This document shows, piece after piece, positions 26,812-36,589 of a stretch of DNA of 64,000 bases; position 1 is the first letter of the stretch, and each line of letters begins with the position of its first letter. The translations under genes and the position numbers were made by a program. The notes beneath the pieces were generated by a model that ran no database searches, was not told the DNA's origin, and saw only the letters and a program-made list of their open reading frames with translations. The DNA is from an uncultured Lachnospiraceae bacterium (GTDB lineage: Bacteria; Bacillota; Clostridia; Lachnospirales; Lachnospiraceae): the NCBI GenBank assembly GCA_947594855.1, contig CANQEL010000009.1, positions 1 to 64,000 on the forward strand, written 5' to 3'.

Positions 26812-27813
26812 TTAGTGCAAATGGTCATATGCGACAGATATTCCCATAATTTCATCAATATTAAGACCATTACTTACCGCAAGCCACAGCTTACAATACT
26901 GTGAAATAAATGCACTTGGCGGAAGTATCTTTATACCATAATCAGAATATCTGCATACAGTTTCATATGAAGCCTCTCCAGCGCAGAGTCCCATAAGATA
27001 TACCGGTACGTTTTTGTCCATTGCGCTTTTTACAAACTTCTCAAATTCACTATTAATACATATCGTTCCCGAATGATAGCTGTCGTGTAAAACAGCGGCG
27101 GTATTTCCGGTAATTTCAGGATACTTCATGCCGACATAAGGAATTATACCTGTAATCTCCTCCGATATACCGTTAAGAGCAATATTATCTGTATTGTCAA
27201 ACATTGACTGCATACCGGTCGTTATGCAGTCATCACATTGTATATATTTATAATTATCAAATCTTCCATAGTATTTACCACATATACTTGTTATATCCGC
27301 CGAAAACGCATGCGGTCTGTCAAGTCTTGTAGCCCGGTGTATGACGGATATGCCGTCAGCGTTGCGGTAACTTACAAAAACCCCTGTTCCATAACCGCCC
27401 TTAATAAATTCAACAGCATATTTAAAATTTATTAATCCGTTTGCCCTTCCGTCAGTAAGTACATAATCGCTGGAAACTAAAAGTATGGGAATACCAGCCG
27501 CACCAAACACATACCCCAGAATAGCTGCGGAATATTGGAGCGTGTCTGTACCATGAGTAATAATAATTCCTGACAAATCGTTTCTTTTTTTAATACTATT
27601 TATTTCACTTATAAGCGATAATATATTATCTGCAGAAAGGTTCTCACTTAATATATAATAAGGTGATGAAACAGTAAAGCCGCAGTCGCTGCCATAATTT
27701 TCATTATACATATCAAGCAATAAAGAAGCAGCACTCTCTTTAGCGCTTATAATTCCTTCTGATGACTGAAGGCTTCCTATTGTACCACCTGTAAAAACAA
27801 TATGAATATTCAT
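26812..27813 (-). CDS. Asparaginase
   Basis: A 333-aa asparaginase/glutaminase-type enzyme with both active-site threonine motifs: FTGGTIGS near the N-terminus and IITHGTDTLQYSA at about 85-97. It hydrolyses asparagine to aspartate and ammonia. There is no signal peptide, so it is cytoplasmic (type I like). It lies 14 bp after the methionine gamma-lyase-like gene, the last gene of the mutS unit. Confidence 0.9.
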   Translation of the reverse strand: MNIHIVFTGGTIGSLQSSEGIISAKESAASLLLDMYNENYGSDCGFTVSSPYYILSENLSADNILSLISEINSIKKRNDLSGIIITHGTDTLQYSAAILGYVFGAAGIPILLVSSDYVLTDGRANGLINFKYAVEFIKGGYGTGVFVSYRNADGISVIHRATRLDRPHAFSADITSICGKYYGRFDNYKYIQCDDCITTGMQSMFDNTDNIALNGISEEITGIIPYVGMKYPEITGNTAAVLHDSYHSGTICINSEFEKFVKSAMDKNVPVYLMGLCAGEASYETVCRYSDYGIKILPPSAFISQYCKLWLAVSNGLNIDEIMGISVAYDHLH

Positions 27814-27827
27814 ATTCCAAATACCTC

Positions 27828-29120
27828 TTAAATATCAATCAGATTCTTTTCATAAAGTTTCTGCACAGACATCATTATTCCGTATTTTACATGCTGCCAG
27901 GTAAGGCCTCCCTGAAAATATACCGCATACGGGGGCACAATCGGCGCATCAGCGCTGAGTTCTATCGACGAGCCTGATACAAAAGTACCTGCAGCCATAA
28001 TTACGTCACAGTTATATCCCGGCATATCGTCTGGAACAGGCATAACATGTCCGTCTACAGGGGCGGATGACTGTATGCCTTCGCAAAAGGCAATTACTGC
28101 TTCAGGCGAACCAAGAAGCACTGACTGTATTATATCATGCCGCGCTTCATTATATTCCGGCACACATCCAAATCCCAGCTTTTCATATACTTTAGCAGCA
28201 AATAACGCCCCTTTCAATGCATTGGCTGTTACGTGAGGGGCCATAAATATTCCCTGATAAAAACTGTGGTTAATATTCAAAGATGCTCCTACTTCTTTGC
28301 CAAGCGCCGGCGTTGTAAGCCTGAAGGCCGCGTTTTCAACACATTTTTTTGTTCCTGCAATATAGCCTCCCATAGGAGCTATTCCGCCTCCGGGATTTTT
28401 AATAAGTGAACCTGCGCACATATCTGCACCCACATCAGACGGTTCAGACATTTCAACAAATTCTCCATAACAGTTATCTACCATACATATAATGTCATTT
28501 CGTATAGATTTTACAAAACGTATACATTCTCCTATTTCATCTACCGAAAGAGACGGTCTGACATCATAACCCTTTGAACGCTGTATTGCAATAATCTTTG
28601 TATTGTCTTTTATTGTTTCCCTTATTTTATTATAGTCAAAATGTCCGTTTTTTAATAAATCTACCTGTGAATAATGTATTCCATATTCACGCAGAGAGCC
28701 CGGACATTCCTTATTTTCATCTATTCCTATAATGTCATGAAGGGTATCATATGGTTTCCCGGTAACATATATAAGCTCATCGCCGGGCCTCAGATTTCCA
28801 AAAAGCGCTACCGTAAGCGCATGCGTGCCACATGTTATCTGCGCCCTTACAAGCGCATCCTCAGTATGGAAAATATCGGCATATACACTTTCAAGCGCGT
28901 CGCGTCCTATATCAGTATATCCATAACCTGTAGAACCCATAAGGTGCGCATCGCTTATCCTGTTTTTTTTCATTGCCGAAAGCACCTTAATCTGATTATA
29001 TTCAGATATTTTATCTATTTCGTCAAATCTGTCCTTAATATTATTCCATTCCGATTCACACAAATCATATACTTTTTTGCTTATTCCTACTGACATATAC
29101 TGTTCAAAAATATTATCCAT
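27828..29120 (-). CDS. Methionine gamma-lyase-like PLP enzyme (aluminium resistance protein family, YnbB)
   Basis: A 430-aa fold-type I PLP enzyme; the PLP lysine is in SLIKNPGGGIAPMGGYIAG. Its family is annotated as methionine gamma-lyase or aluminium resistance protein, and its true substrate is uncertain. The ATG at 29120 begins 2 bp before the miaA stop codon is cleared, with GGAG upstream; the longer reading from 29201 would overlap miaA extensively. Placement after miaA is conserved in Firmicutes (miaA-hfq-ynbB in Bacillus; hfq is absent here). Confidence 0.88.
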   Translation of the reverse strand: MDNIFEQYMSVGISKKVYDLCESEWNNIKDRFDEIDKISEYNQIKVLSAMKKNRISDAHLMGSTGYGYTDIGRDALESVYADIFHTEDALVRAQITCGTHALTVALFGNLRPGDELIYVTGKPYDTLHDIIGIDENKECPGSLREYGIHYSQVDLLKNGHFDYNKIRETIKDNTKIIAIQRSKGYDVRPSLSVDEIGECIRFVKSIRNDIICMVDNCYGEFVEMSEPSDVGADMCAGSLIKNPGGGIAPMGGYIAGTKKCVENAAFRLTTPALGKEVGASLNINHSFYQGIFMAPHVTANALKGALFAAKVYEKLGFGCVPEYNEARHDIIQSVLLGSPEAVIAFCEGIQSSAPVDGHVMPVPDDMPGYNCDVIMAAGTFVSGSSIELSADAPIVPPYAVYFQGGLTWQHVKYGIMMSVQKLYEKNLIDI

Positions 29121-29121
29121 A

Positions 29122-30063
29122 TCAGACTCCAATCCCTTTTTCCTTAAGAATACAAATGATATATCCAAGTAATTCATCATCTGTTTTTTTATCTTTATCA
29201 AGCCATATTATATTATCTTCACGTTTAAACCAGGTAAGCTGTCTTTTGGCAAAATGTCTTGTTTCCTGTTTTATTGTATTTACTGCCTCATCGAATGAAA
29301 CACTTCCCATATGGTAACTGATAAGTTCCTTATATCCTAACCCTTTCATGGATACCATATCTTTGTTGCAGCCCAGTCTTATAAGTTCCTTTACCTCATC
29401 ATAAAGTCCGTCGGCAATCATTTTATCCACACGGCTGTCAATCCGGTTATACAGCCTGTTTCTGTCCATATTAAGCACAAAATATGCATAATTATACGGT
29501 GATTCTTTTTCTCTCTCACGTCTGTTATGTTCTGAAAATTTTTCACCGGTAATTGTACGATATTCAATTGCCCTTATTATTCTTTTTACATTATTGGGAT
29601 GGATTTCAGATGCATACTCAGGATCAATTTCCCTAAGCTTTTCATGAAGCGCATTATTTCCATTTGCCTCTGCGTAATCATACAGACTCTTTCTTAATTT
29701 ATAGTCTGTCTGATGTTCGGTAAACTTCGTGTCATATAGTACGGCATTAATATAAAATCCCGTTCCGCCTGCTATTACGGGTATATGTCCGCGCGATAAT
29801 ATATCGTCTATACATTCATCCGCATATTTTTTAAATAATGCTACGTTAAATTCTTCCCAGGGTTCCGCAATATCTATTAAATGATGCGGAATACCGCACA
29901 TCTCAGCTTTTGATATTTTAGCAGTTCCTATATCCATTCTCTTATATACCTGCATTGAATCCGCAGAAATTATTTCTCCGTTTACGCGCTTTGCAAGCCG
30001 TACTGATAAATCGGTTTTTCCGGATGCAGTGGGTCCTGTTAAAATAATAAGGGGTTTCTTCAT
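29122..30063 (-). CDS. miaA: tRNA dimethylallyltransferase
   Basis: A 313-aa enzyme with P-loop GPTASGKTDL, DSMQVYKRMDIGTAK and the GGTGFYINAVL motif. It adds the isopentenyl group to A37 of tRNAs reading UNN codons. The start at 30063 (AAAGGAAATATATT upstream) gives the family N-terminus; the earlier in-frame start at 30120 lies within mutL. Confidence 0.95.
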   Translation of the reverse strand: MKKPLIILTGPTASGKTDLSVRLAKRVNGEIISADSMQVYKRMDIGTAKISKAEMCGIPHHLIDIAEPWEEFNVALFKKYADECIDDILSRGHIPVIAGGTGFYINAVLYDTKFTEHQTDYKLRKSLYDYAEANGNNALHEKLREIDPEYASEIHPNNVKRIIRAIEYRTITGEKFSEHNRREREKESPYNYAYFVLNMDRNRLYNRIDSRVDKMIADGLYDEVKELIRLGCNKDMVSMKGLGYKELISYHMGSVSFDEAVNTIKQETRHFAKRQLTWFKREDNIIWLDKDKKTDDELLGYIICILKEKGIGV

Positions 30064-30085
30064 AATATATTTCCTTTTACAATTT

Positions 30086-31891
30086 CTATACAATTCGGCC
30101 AAACTGCTTTTCAAGCTCATATTTCGTCATTTTTATCATTGTGGGCCGCCCGTGGGGACAGCAGAACGGGTTTTCAAGCTCAAAAAGGCTGTTTACAAGT
30201 TCATATGCCTCTCTGTCGCTTATCCGTCTTCCTCCTTTGACCGCAGCCTTGCATGACATTGATGCAATCTTTTCAACAAAGGCCGATTCTGACTGTGATA
30301 TATTCTTTTCCTCAGAAATCATGCCAATCAAATCTAAAAGAGCTTTCTCCGATGATATTCCGGGTATTTCCGCAGGTACTGCCGATACCGCATATTCATT
30401 ACCGCCAAAATGATTTATTTCAAAGCCTGCGCTTACAAAATCTTCATAGTGGTTATTAATTACATCTGCCTCTGTCTGTGACAGTGTAAGTATAATCTGG
30501 GGACTAAGTATCTGGTTTGCAGCGTTTCCCGGTTTCATTTTTTTCATAAACTTTTCAAACATAACTTTTTCATGCGCCGCATGCTGGTCCATTATATACA
30601 TTTCATCATTATATTCTATAATCCAGTATGTTGAAAATACACACCCTGCAACGCGGTAATTCTTTTTTTCCTCATGTTTCATTCCGCTTATATCAAATAA
30701 TGTATCCTGAACAGTCACGCTTTTTTTGGAATTATATTCCGCGGCGTTTTCTCTTACATATTCATTGGCAGGGGCAGTATTTTCATTATTTTTTATAGTT
30801 TTCATGCGGTTTGTTTCAAACGGTTCCGGAGCCGCTATTTTCTCTTTAATAAAAGTCTCTGGCTGTGTGGATGTCTTTTCAATTTTTACGTCAGGTATTA
30901 TATCGTTTTCTTTAAGTGTCTCTCTTATTCCATTGCATAAAAGCGAAAAAATCCTGTCAGCCTCGCTGAAACGCACTTCCATTTTTGAAGGATGCACATT
31001 TACGTCCATAAGACTGCTGTCGATACTAATATTAAGTACTGCAAACGGGAACCTGTGAACCATCTTATAACCGCTGTATCCCTCTTCCACCGCTTTATAA
31101 AGAATATTATTTCTTATATATCTTCCATTTATAAAACAGCTTATATAATTTCTTATTCCTCGTGAAATTACGGGTCTGCCAATCAGTCCTGTAACATTTA
31201 TAATATCAGATTCAAGCGAAAATTCCAGCAGATTTGCTGTTATGTCACGCCCATATATGCTATATATTACATCTTTAAGGCTGTTATTTCCTTTTGTCTG
31301 AAGTTTTAACTGTCCGTTATTTATATATTTAAAAGCTATGTCAGGATGAGACATTGCAATCTTTTCAACAAGTTCAGTTATATAACTTCCTTCCGTTACC
31401 GGAGTTTTAAGAAATTTTCTTCTTGCGGGCACGTTATAAAAAATATCCCTTACTACAAATGTTGTTCCCAATGGACAGCCAATCTCTTTTAATTCCTGCT
31501 CTTTTCCCCCGTTTATCGTATAATTAATTCCGGTAAGACTATCAGACGGTTTTGTTATACATTCAACTTTCGATATAGCGGCAATACTCGCAAGCGCCTC
31601 ACCCCTGAATCCAAGGCTTTTCAATGTATTCAAATCGTCTATGGCAGTTATTTTACTTGTTGCATGTCTCTCAAACGCCTTTCTTATTTCATCAGCCGGT
31701 ATTCCGCTTCCGTTATCGGTTATTCTTATAAAATCAATGCCGCCATTTTTTATTTCAACGGTTATTAATGAAGAACCTGCATCAATAGCATTTTCTACAA
31801 GCTCTTTAACAACTGCAAGAGGTTTTTCCACCACCTCGCCAGCAGCAATTTTATTAATCGTATATTCGTCAAGAACCCTGATTGCAGCCAT
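30086..31891 (-). CDS. mutL: DNA mismatch repair protein MutL with endonuclease motif
   Basis: A 601-aa MutL with the N-terminal GHKL ATPase (ELVENAIDAG; DNGSGI; RGEAL), a linker (about 330-410) and a C-terminal domain with DQHAAHEKVMFE, which matches the DQHA(x)2E(x)4E endonuclease motif, plus CPHGRP near the end. It therefore nicks DNA itself, as expected where MutH is absent. The ATG overlaps the mutS stop (TGATG). Confidence 0.96.
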   Translation of the reverse strand: MAAIRVLDEYTINKIAAGEVVEKPLAVVKELVENAIDAGSSLITVEIKNGGIDFIRITDNGSGIPADEIRKAFERHATSKITAIDDLNTLKSLGFRGEALASIAAISKVECITKPSDSLTGINYTINGGKEQELKEIGCPLGTTFVVRDIFYNVPARRKFLKTPVTEGSYITELVEKIAMSHPDIAFKYINNGQLKLQTKGNNSLKDVIYSIYGRDITANLLEFSLESDIINVTGLIGRPVISRGIRNYISCFINGRYIRNNILYKAVEEGYSGYKMVHRFPFAVLNISIDSSLMDVNVHPSKMEVRFSEADRIFSLLCNGIRETLKENDIIPDVKIEKTSTQPETFIKEKIAAPEPFETNRMKTIKNNENTAPANEYVRENAAEYNSKKSVTVQDTLFDISGMKHEEKKNYRVAGCVFSTYWIIEYNDEMYIMDQHAAHEKVMFEKFMKKMKPGNAANQILSPQIILTLSQTEADVINNHYEDFVSAGFEINHFGGNEYAVSAVPAEIPGISSEKALLDLIGMISEEKNISQSESAFVEKIASMSCKAAVKGGRRISDREAYELVNSLFELENPFCCPHGRPTMIKMTKYELEKQFGRIV

Positions 31892-34533
31892 CAAAATTTC
31901 TCCTTCATTTCAGTCTGATATTTATATAAAAGGTTAAGCGCATCTATCGGCGTGATGCCTGAAAGATCCATATCATGTATTTCAAGTATTATATCGTCAA
32001 AACCTTCGGTTTTATTAATTATATCAAATATTGATATCTGATTTGCCATACCTGATATTTCAGTTTCTTTATTTTCTTTGGCAAAAATACTGTCAGCCTT
32101 TTTCCCTGTTTCTTTGTATACAAGTTCAGTTACAAGTTCATCTGCCCGTGTAAGCACAGGCTGCGGAAGTCCTGCAAGTTTTGCTACCTGAATACCATAA
32201 CTTCTGTCAGCGCCGCCTCTTATAATTTTTCGCAGGAATACAATATCGTCATTCTGTTCTTTTACCGCAATACAATAGTTCTTTACCCCCTGAAGCTTAT
32301 CTTCAAGTTCGGTAAGCTCATGATAATGTGTAGCAAAAAGTGTCTTTGCCCCAATGATTTTTGTATTGCTTATATACTCAACTACAGCCCAGGCTATTGC
32401 AAGGCCGTCATATGTACTTGTTCCCCTTCCTATCTCATCAAGTATAATCAGGCTCTTTTTTGTTGCATTCCTAAGTATATTGGCAACCTCGGTCATTTCA
32501 ACCATAAATGTACTCTGGCCTGATGCAAGATCATCAGAGGCTCCAACCCTTGTAAATATTCTGTCGCATATACCTATATCCGCATAATCTGCAGGTACAA
32601 ATGAACCTATCTGAGCCATTAATACAATAAGCGCCGTCTGTCTCATATATGTGGATTTTCCTGCCATGTTAGGGCCTGTAATTATACATACTCTGTTATC
32701 TTTATTATCCAGATATGTATCATTTGAAACAAAAAGATAATTAGACAGTATCTTTTCAATTACCGGATGTCTGCCTTCTTTTATTTCAATATGCCTGCCA
32801 TCATTTATTGCCGGACGTGAATAGTTATTCTGTTCTGCAACAAGCGCAAGTGTGGAAAACACATCTATGGTTGCAATTACTTTTGCCGTATTCTGGATTC
32901 TATGCATCTGTGTAAATATCCTGTCACGAAGTTCACAGAACAAATCGTATTCCAGATTGTACAACCTGTCCTCGGCTCCAAGAATCGTATTTTCAAGCTC
33001 TTTTAATTCCGGCGTCATATATCTTTCAGCATTGGCAAGCGTCTGTTTCCTTATCCAGCTTTCAGGAACAAGGTCCTTATATGAGTTAGTAACTTCAAAA
33101 TAATATCCGAATACCCGGTTGTATTTAATTTTCAGATTTTTTATTCCTGTATTTTCACGTTCCTTTTCCTCCAGCTGGGCAAGCCACTTCTTGCCGTCAA
33201 CCTTGGCAGTACGTAATTTATCAACTTCTTCATTAAAACCATTTTTTATAATATTCCCATCATGCAGGGAAAGCGCCGGTTCCTCACATACAGCCTCTTC
33301 AATCCAGGAATATATATCGGATAATGTATCAAGATTTTTGTACTGCTCCTTTAAAAGAGCGCTTTTCATATTTCCGGTTATGTATTTAATATGCGGAAGC
33401 ATGGAAAGGGAGTTTCTGAGCGCTATCATATCACGAGGATTAATACTCTTATAGCTCACTTTTGTTATAAGCCTCTCAAGGTCATATACAGATGACAGAT
33501 ATTCCCTTATTTCTTCGCGCGATACCATATTCTCAATAAATTCTTCAACAGCATCAAGCCTTTTATTAATTGCTGAAGCATTGATAAGAGGCTGTTCTAC
33601 ATATGAGCGCAGACATCTCGCTCCCATTGCCGTTTTGGTTTTATCAAGTACCCATAAAAGCGAGCCATGTTTATTTTTTTCCCTCATTGTTTCCGTGAGT
33701 TCAAGATTACGTCTTGTAGCTCTGTCAAGAAACATATACTCTGACGCAACATACGGTTTTATTGTATTTAAATGCGCAAGAGAAGTTTTCTGTGTTGTAA
33801 AAAGATACTGAAGCAGTCCTCCTGCAGCGCTTATTCCGGTTGTATATGAATCAAGGCCCAGCGCATTTAACGATACTACCCCGAAATGCTCAAAAAGACA
33901 TTTGGCGCAGTTTTCATCATCAAAATACCAGTCTGGAAGATCCGATATCGTTATCTTAAGCCTTCCTTTAAGATCATTTATATCTGCCCCGCACACAAAG
34001 AATGTATCATTACATACAATCTCCGCAGGTTCAAATTTATTAATTTCATCAAGCACTTTTTCAACAGAATCCGTTTCCGTTACATAATAATCACCTGTAG
34101 ATACGTCGGCGACTGATATTCCAAATGAGTCGGATACATATACAATACACATAAGGTAATTGTTCCGTGATTCATCAAGCGATTTACTGTCCAGGTTAGT
34201 TCCGGGAGTGACTATTCTCACAACTTCACGTTTAACAATGCCCTTTGCGGCTTTCGGATCCTCCACCTGCTCACATATAGCTATCTTATATCCTTTTTTT
34301 ACCATTTTATCCAGATATGAATCAACCGAATGAAATGGGACACCACACATGGGTGCCCTTTCTTCAAGACCGCAGCTTTTGCCCGTCAGCGTAAGTTCAA
34401 GCTCTTTCGAGCATATTTTTGCATCATCAAAAAACATTTCGTAAAAATCACCAAGACGGTAAAACAAAATACAGTCAGAATATTCTTTTTTTATTTCAAG
34501 ATATTGCTCCATCATGGGGGTTAATGCAGCCAT
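31891..34533 (-). CDS. mutS: DNA mismatch repair protein MutS
   Basis: An 880-aa MutS1. The mismatch-reading Phe-x-Glu is at 30-32 (DFYEMF), followed by connector, lever and clamp domains, then the ABC-type ATPase with ITGPNMAGKSTYMRQ and DEIGRGTSTYDG. The RBS AAAGGAG precedes ATG. It follows the SH3-domain gene by 27 bp with no terminator, so it may be transcribed from the lexA-facing promoter region. Confidence 0.96.
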   Translation of the reverse strand: MAALTPMMEQYLEIKKEYSDCILFYRLGDFYEMFFDDAKICSKELELTLTGKSCGLEERAPMCGVPFHSVDSYLDKMVKKGYKIAICEQVEDPKAAKGIVKREVVRIVTPGTNLDSKSLDESRNNYLMCIVYVSDSFGISVADVSTGDYYVTETDSVEKVLDEINKFEPAEIVCNDTFFVCGADINDLKGRLKITISDLPDWYFDDENCAKCLFEHFGVVSLNALGLDSYTTGISAAGGLLQYLFTTQKTSLAHLNTIKPYVASEYMFLDRATRRNLELTETMREKNKHGSLLWVLDKTKTAMGARCLRSYVEQPLINASAINKRLDAVEEFIENMVSREEIREYLSSVYDLERLITKVSYKSINPRDMIALRNSLSMLPHIKYITGNMKSALLKEQYKNLDTLSDIYSWIEEAVCEEPALSLHDGNIIKNGFNEEVDKLRTAKVDGKKWLAQLEEKERENTGIKNLKIKYNRVFGYYFEVTNSYKDLVPESWIRKQTLANAERYMTPELKELENTILGAEDRLYNLEYDLFCELRDRIFTQMHRIQNTAKVIATIDVFSTLALVAEQNNYSRPAINDGRHIEIKEGRHPVIEKILSNYLFVSNDTYLDNKDNRVCIITGPNMAGKSTYMRQTALIVLMAQIGSFVPADYADIGICDRIFTRVGASDDLASGQSTFMVEMTEVANILRNATKKSLIILDEIGRGTSTYDGLAIAWAVVEYISNTKIIGAKTLFATHYHELTELEDKLQGVKNYCIAVKEQNDDIVFLRKIIRGGADRSYGIQVAKLAGLPQPVLTRADELVTELVYKETGKKADSIFAKENKETEISGMANQISIFDIINKTEGFDDIILEIHDMDLSGITPIDALNLLYKYQTEMKEKF

Positions 34534-34560
34534 GCCTGTATCTCCTTTATTATGTACTTA

Positions 34561-35355
34561 TTATTGCGCAGATGACGGCTCATTTGTAGTCTCAGGCGTT
34601 ATTTCATTTTCCGGAGGCATTGTATTTTCAGGTGCTTTTGTGCTTTCAGGCGCCTGGGTTGACTGTATAATATTATCAGCCGAATTATTTTCATTATTCT
34701 CTGGTTCTTCAACAGCCCCGGATGATGGTTTTTTAGTTGCCTTAGGTTTAGCCGTCTTTGTCGCAGCGGCAGGTTTTTTCTTTGGCGCAGATGTAGCCGC
34801 AGGTTTTTTGGAAGCTGAAGGTTTAGCTGTCTTTAAAGCAGATTTTGTCTCAGATAAATAATCTGATTTCACATAAGCTTCCCTGCCATTATACTTTATC
34901 TTCGACCATCCATTTGACATCTTTTCTATACGTTCAACTGATTCACCTGCTGAAAGCTTCCCATAAGATGCAGATGAAGTATTTGCCTGGCTTCTTACAT
35001 TAACCGTCGTCGTTGCATAAACAGTTTTAGTTGCTGCGCTGCTGTCATCATCACTGTCATTATCATAATCATCTTCGTCAATATCCAGATTTTCATAAGA
35101 CGGGCGCTCTGTAGGTTTCTCCGTAGGCGGAGCCTCAGTAGGTTCCGGACTTGCCGTTGCTGCAGGCATTTCCGTTTCCTGGGGTGCCTGTGTTTCAATT
35201 GGTATAAGTTCTCCACTGCCGTTTCCGGTAAAATATATAATCGCATAAACTGCAACCGATAAAATAATTAATATTATGATTGCACTCCATATACCTATAA
35301 ATAAATCAAATCTTAAATCCTTCTCCTCTTTAAGTCTCTTAAAAAATTCCTTCAT
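34561..35355 (-). CDS. Membrane-anchored SH3-domain protein with low-complexity tails
   Basis: A 264-aa bitopic protein: charged cytoplasmic start, one membrane helix (about 20-43), a Thr/Pro/Glu-rich spacer (about 50-110), a bacterial SH3 domain (about 112-170; TTVNVRSQANTSSASYGKLSAGE) and a Lys/Ala/Pro-rich then acidic tail. SH3b domains bind cell wall peptides. It is divergent from lexA, sharing a control region with LexA boxes, and precedes mutS. Function unknown; a wall-sensing or wall-binding role is inferred. Confidence 0.85.
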   Translation of the reverse strand: MKEFFKRLKEEKDLRFDLFIGIWSAIIILIILSVAVYAIIYFTGNGSGELIPIETQAPQETEMPAATASPEPTEAPPTEKPTERPSYENLDIDEDDYDNDSDDDSSAATKTVYATTTVNVRSQANTSSASYGKLSAGESVERIEKMSNGWSKIKYNGREAYVKSDYLSETKSALKTAKPSASKKPAATSAPKKKPAAATKTAKPKATKKPSSGAVEEPENNENNSADNIIQSTQAPESTKAPENTMPPENEITPETTNEPSSAQ

Positions 35356-35387
35356 TATGTTTCCCCCTTAAAATATATAACTGAATT

Positions 35388-35416
35388 ATTATACTAATTT
35401 TGTAACAAATTGTCTA
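35388..35416 (-). promoter_or_regulatory. Promoter of the SH3-mutS unit
   Basis: Minus strand TAGACA (35411-35416), a 17-bp spacer and TATAAT (35388-35393). The -35 box is 1 bp from the LexA box at 35418-35431. Confidence 0.72.
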
Positions 35417-35417
35417 C

Positions 35418-35431
35418 AGAACATTTGTTTG
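35418..35431 (+). promoter_or_regulatory. LexA box 1 between lexA and the SH3 gene
   Basis: AGAACATTTGTTTG matches the Bacillus SOS-box consensus at 11 of 14 positions (GAAC-N4-GTTY). It overlaps the lexA -35 box and adjoins the opposing -35 box, so it could control both directions. Confidence 0.72.
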
Positions 35432-35457
35432 ACACAAGTGTTCGTATATGCTATAAT
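35429..35457 (+). promoter_or_regulatory. lexA promoter with LexA box 2 in the spacer
   Basis: TTGACA (35429-35434), a 17-bp spacer and TATAAT (35452-35457), a consensus promoter. The spacer holds GACACAAGTGTTCG (35431-35444), a second SOS box with a good right half (10 of 14), as expected for autoregulation. Confidence 0.85.
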
Positions 35458-35510
35458 CACATTAATTAATAATTTTGTCTCTTGAATTATTTGTTTGGGG
35501 AGGTATGCTT

Positions 35511-36125
35511 ATGAGCAACGGAAGGATAAGCGCAAAGCAGCTTGAAATTTTAGAATATATAAAGGAACAGATACTACATCACGGCTATCCGCCTGCAGTA
35601 CGCGAAATATGCACTGCAGTCAACCTGAAATCAACATCATCTGTTCATGCGCATCTTGAAACACTTGAAAAAAACGGTTATATACGAAGAGACCCTACCA
35701 AGCCGCGTGCAATTGAAATTATTGACGACGAATTTAATCTGACAAGACGCGATATGATTAATGTTCCTATTATAGGCACAATCACTGCCGGAACGCCTAT
35801 TCTTGCGACAGAAAATATTGAAGGGTATTTTCCGGTTCTTTCAGATAATCTTCCATCCGGCGAAATGTTCATGCTTTATGTAAAAGGGGAAAGTATGATT
35901 AACGCAGGTATACTTGACGGCGACAGGGTAATTGTGCGTATGCAGAACAATGCCAATAACGGCGATATGGTAGCAGCGCTTATTGATGACAGCGCAACTG
36001 TTAAGACTTTCTATAAGGAAGATAACCATATAAGACTTCAGCCTGAGAATGATTTCATGGATCCGATAATTGTTGATGACTGCAAGATTCTTGGAAAAAT
36101 AGTAGCTTTATACAGACAGTTTTAA
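35511..36125 (+). CDS. lexA: LexA, SOS response repressor
   Basis: A 204-aa LexA with the N-terminal winged helix (about 1-70), the self-cleavage bond Ala93-Gly94 (TAGT), catalytic Ser128 (KGESM) and Lys165. It represses DNA damage genes until activated RecA triggers self-cleavage. The ATG at 35511 has GGGGAGG 7 bp upstream, whereas the ATG at 35505 is too close to that RBS. It is flanked by the SH3-mutSL genes instead of yneA, the Bacillus neighbour. Confidence 0.96.
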   Translation: MSNGRISAKQLEILEYIKEQILHHGYPPAVREICTAVNLKSTSSVHAHLETLEKNGYIRRDPTKPRAIEIIDDEFNLTRRDMINVPIIGTITAGTPILATENIEGYFPVLSDNLPSGEMFMLYVKGESMINAGILDGDRVIVRMQNNANNGDMVAALIDDSATVKTFYKEDNHIRLQPENDFMDPIIVDDCKILGKIVALYRQF

Positions 36126-36139
36126 TTGCTTTTACTATC

Positions 36140-36176
36140 CGCATACCTGCGAAAGCTTGTCTTGCGCCGGTATGCG
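36140..36176. terminator. Possible terminator between lexA and rsfS
   Basis: CGCATACC (36140-36147) pairs with GGTATGCG (36169-36176), with further G/C pairing inside. It lies between convergent genes, but the T-tracts are weak on both sides. Confidence 0.6.
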
Positions 36177-36202
36177 AAAATATGCAATTACAGGAATGTC
36201 TG

Positions 36203-36574
36203 TTAATCTTTGATGCTGTCTATATCAACCTGGGCGCAGTCAGCCCATATTCTTTCAAGATCATAAAACTCCCTGTCTTCTTTTGAAAAAACATGAACAA
36301 TCAAATCACCATAATCCATAAGTACCCAGGAAGTATTTCTAATACCTTCTATACCAACGGGAGTATATCCAAGCTCTGCAAGTTTTTTCTGAACTTCATC
36401 AATCATTGCAGTTATCTGCGAAGGATTATTTCCATTAGCTATAATAAAGTAATCTGCTATTACTGATACTTCACCTATATTTAAAATCACTATATTTTCG
36501 GCTTTTTTTTCATCAAGCGCCATAAATGCGGCTTTAACCATTTCTTTTATATTGCAGGCAGCATCTTTTTTCAT
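36203..36574 (-). CDS. rsfS: Ribosomal silencing factor RsfS
   Basis: A 123-aa RsfS/Iojap protein (ADYFIIANGNNPSQITAMIDEV; SWVLMDYGDLIVHVF). It binds L14 and blocks subunit joining under nutrient limitation. It follows yqeK by 15 bp in the usual obg-nadD-yqeK-rsfS order. Confidence 0.95.
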   Translation of the reverse strand: MKKDAACNIKEMVKAAFMALDEKKAENIVILNIGEVSVIADYFIIANGNNPSQITAMIDEVQKKLAELGYTPVGIEGIRNTSWVLMDYGDLIVHVFSKEDREFYDLERIWADCAQVDIDSIKD

Positions 36575-36589
36575 TATCCAAATCTCCTT

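Noticed and set aside
26780-26812. AAACATCTGTTT after the asparaginase gene as a terminator.
   Set aside because: The stem is only about 5 bp with a tiny loop.
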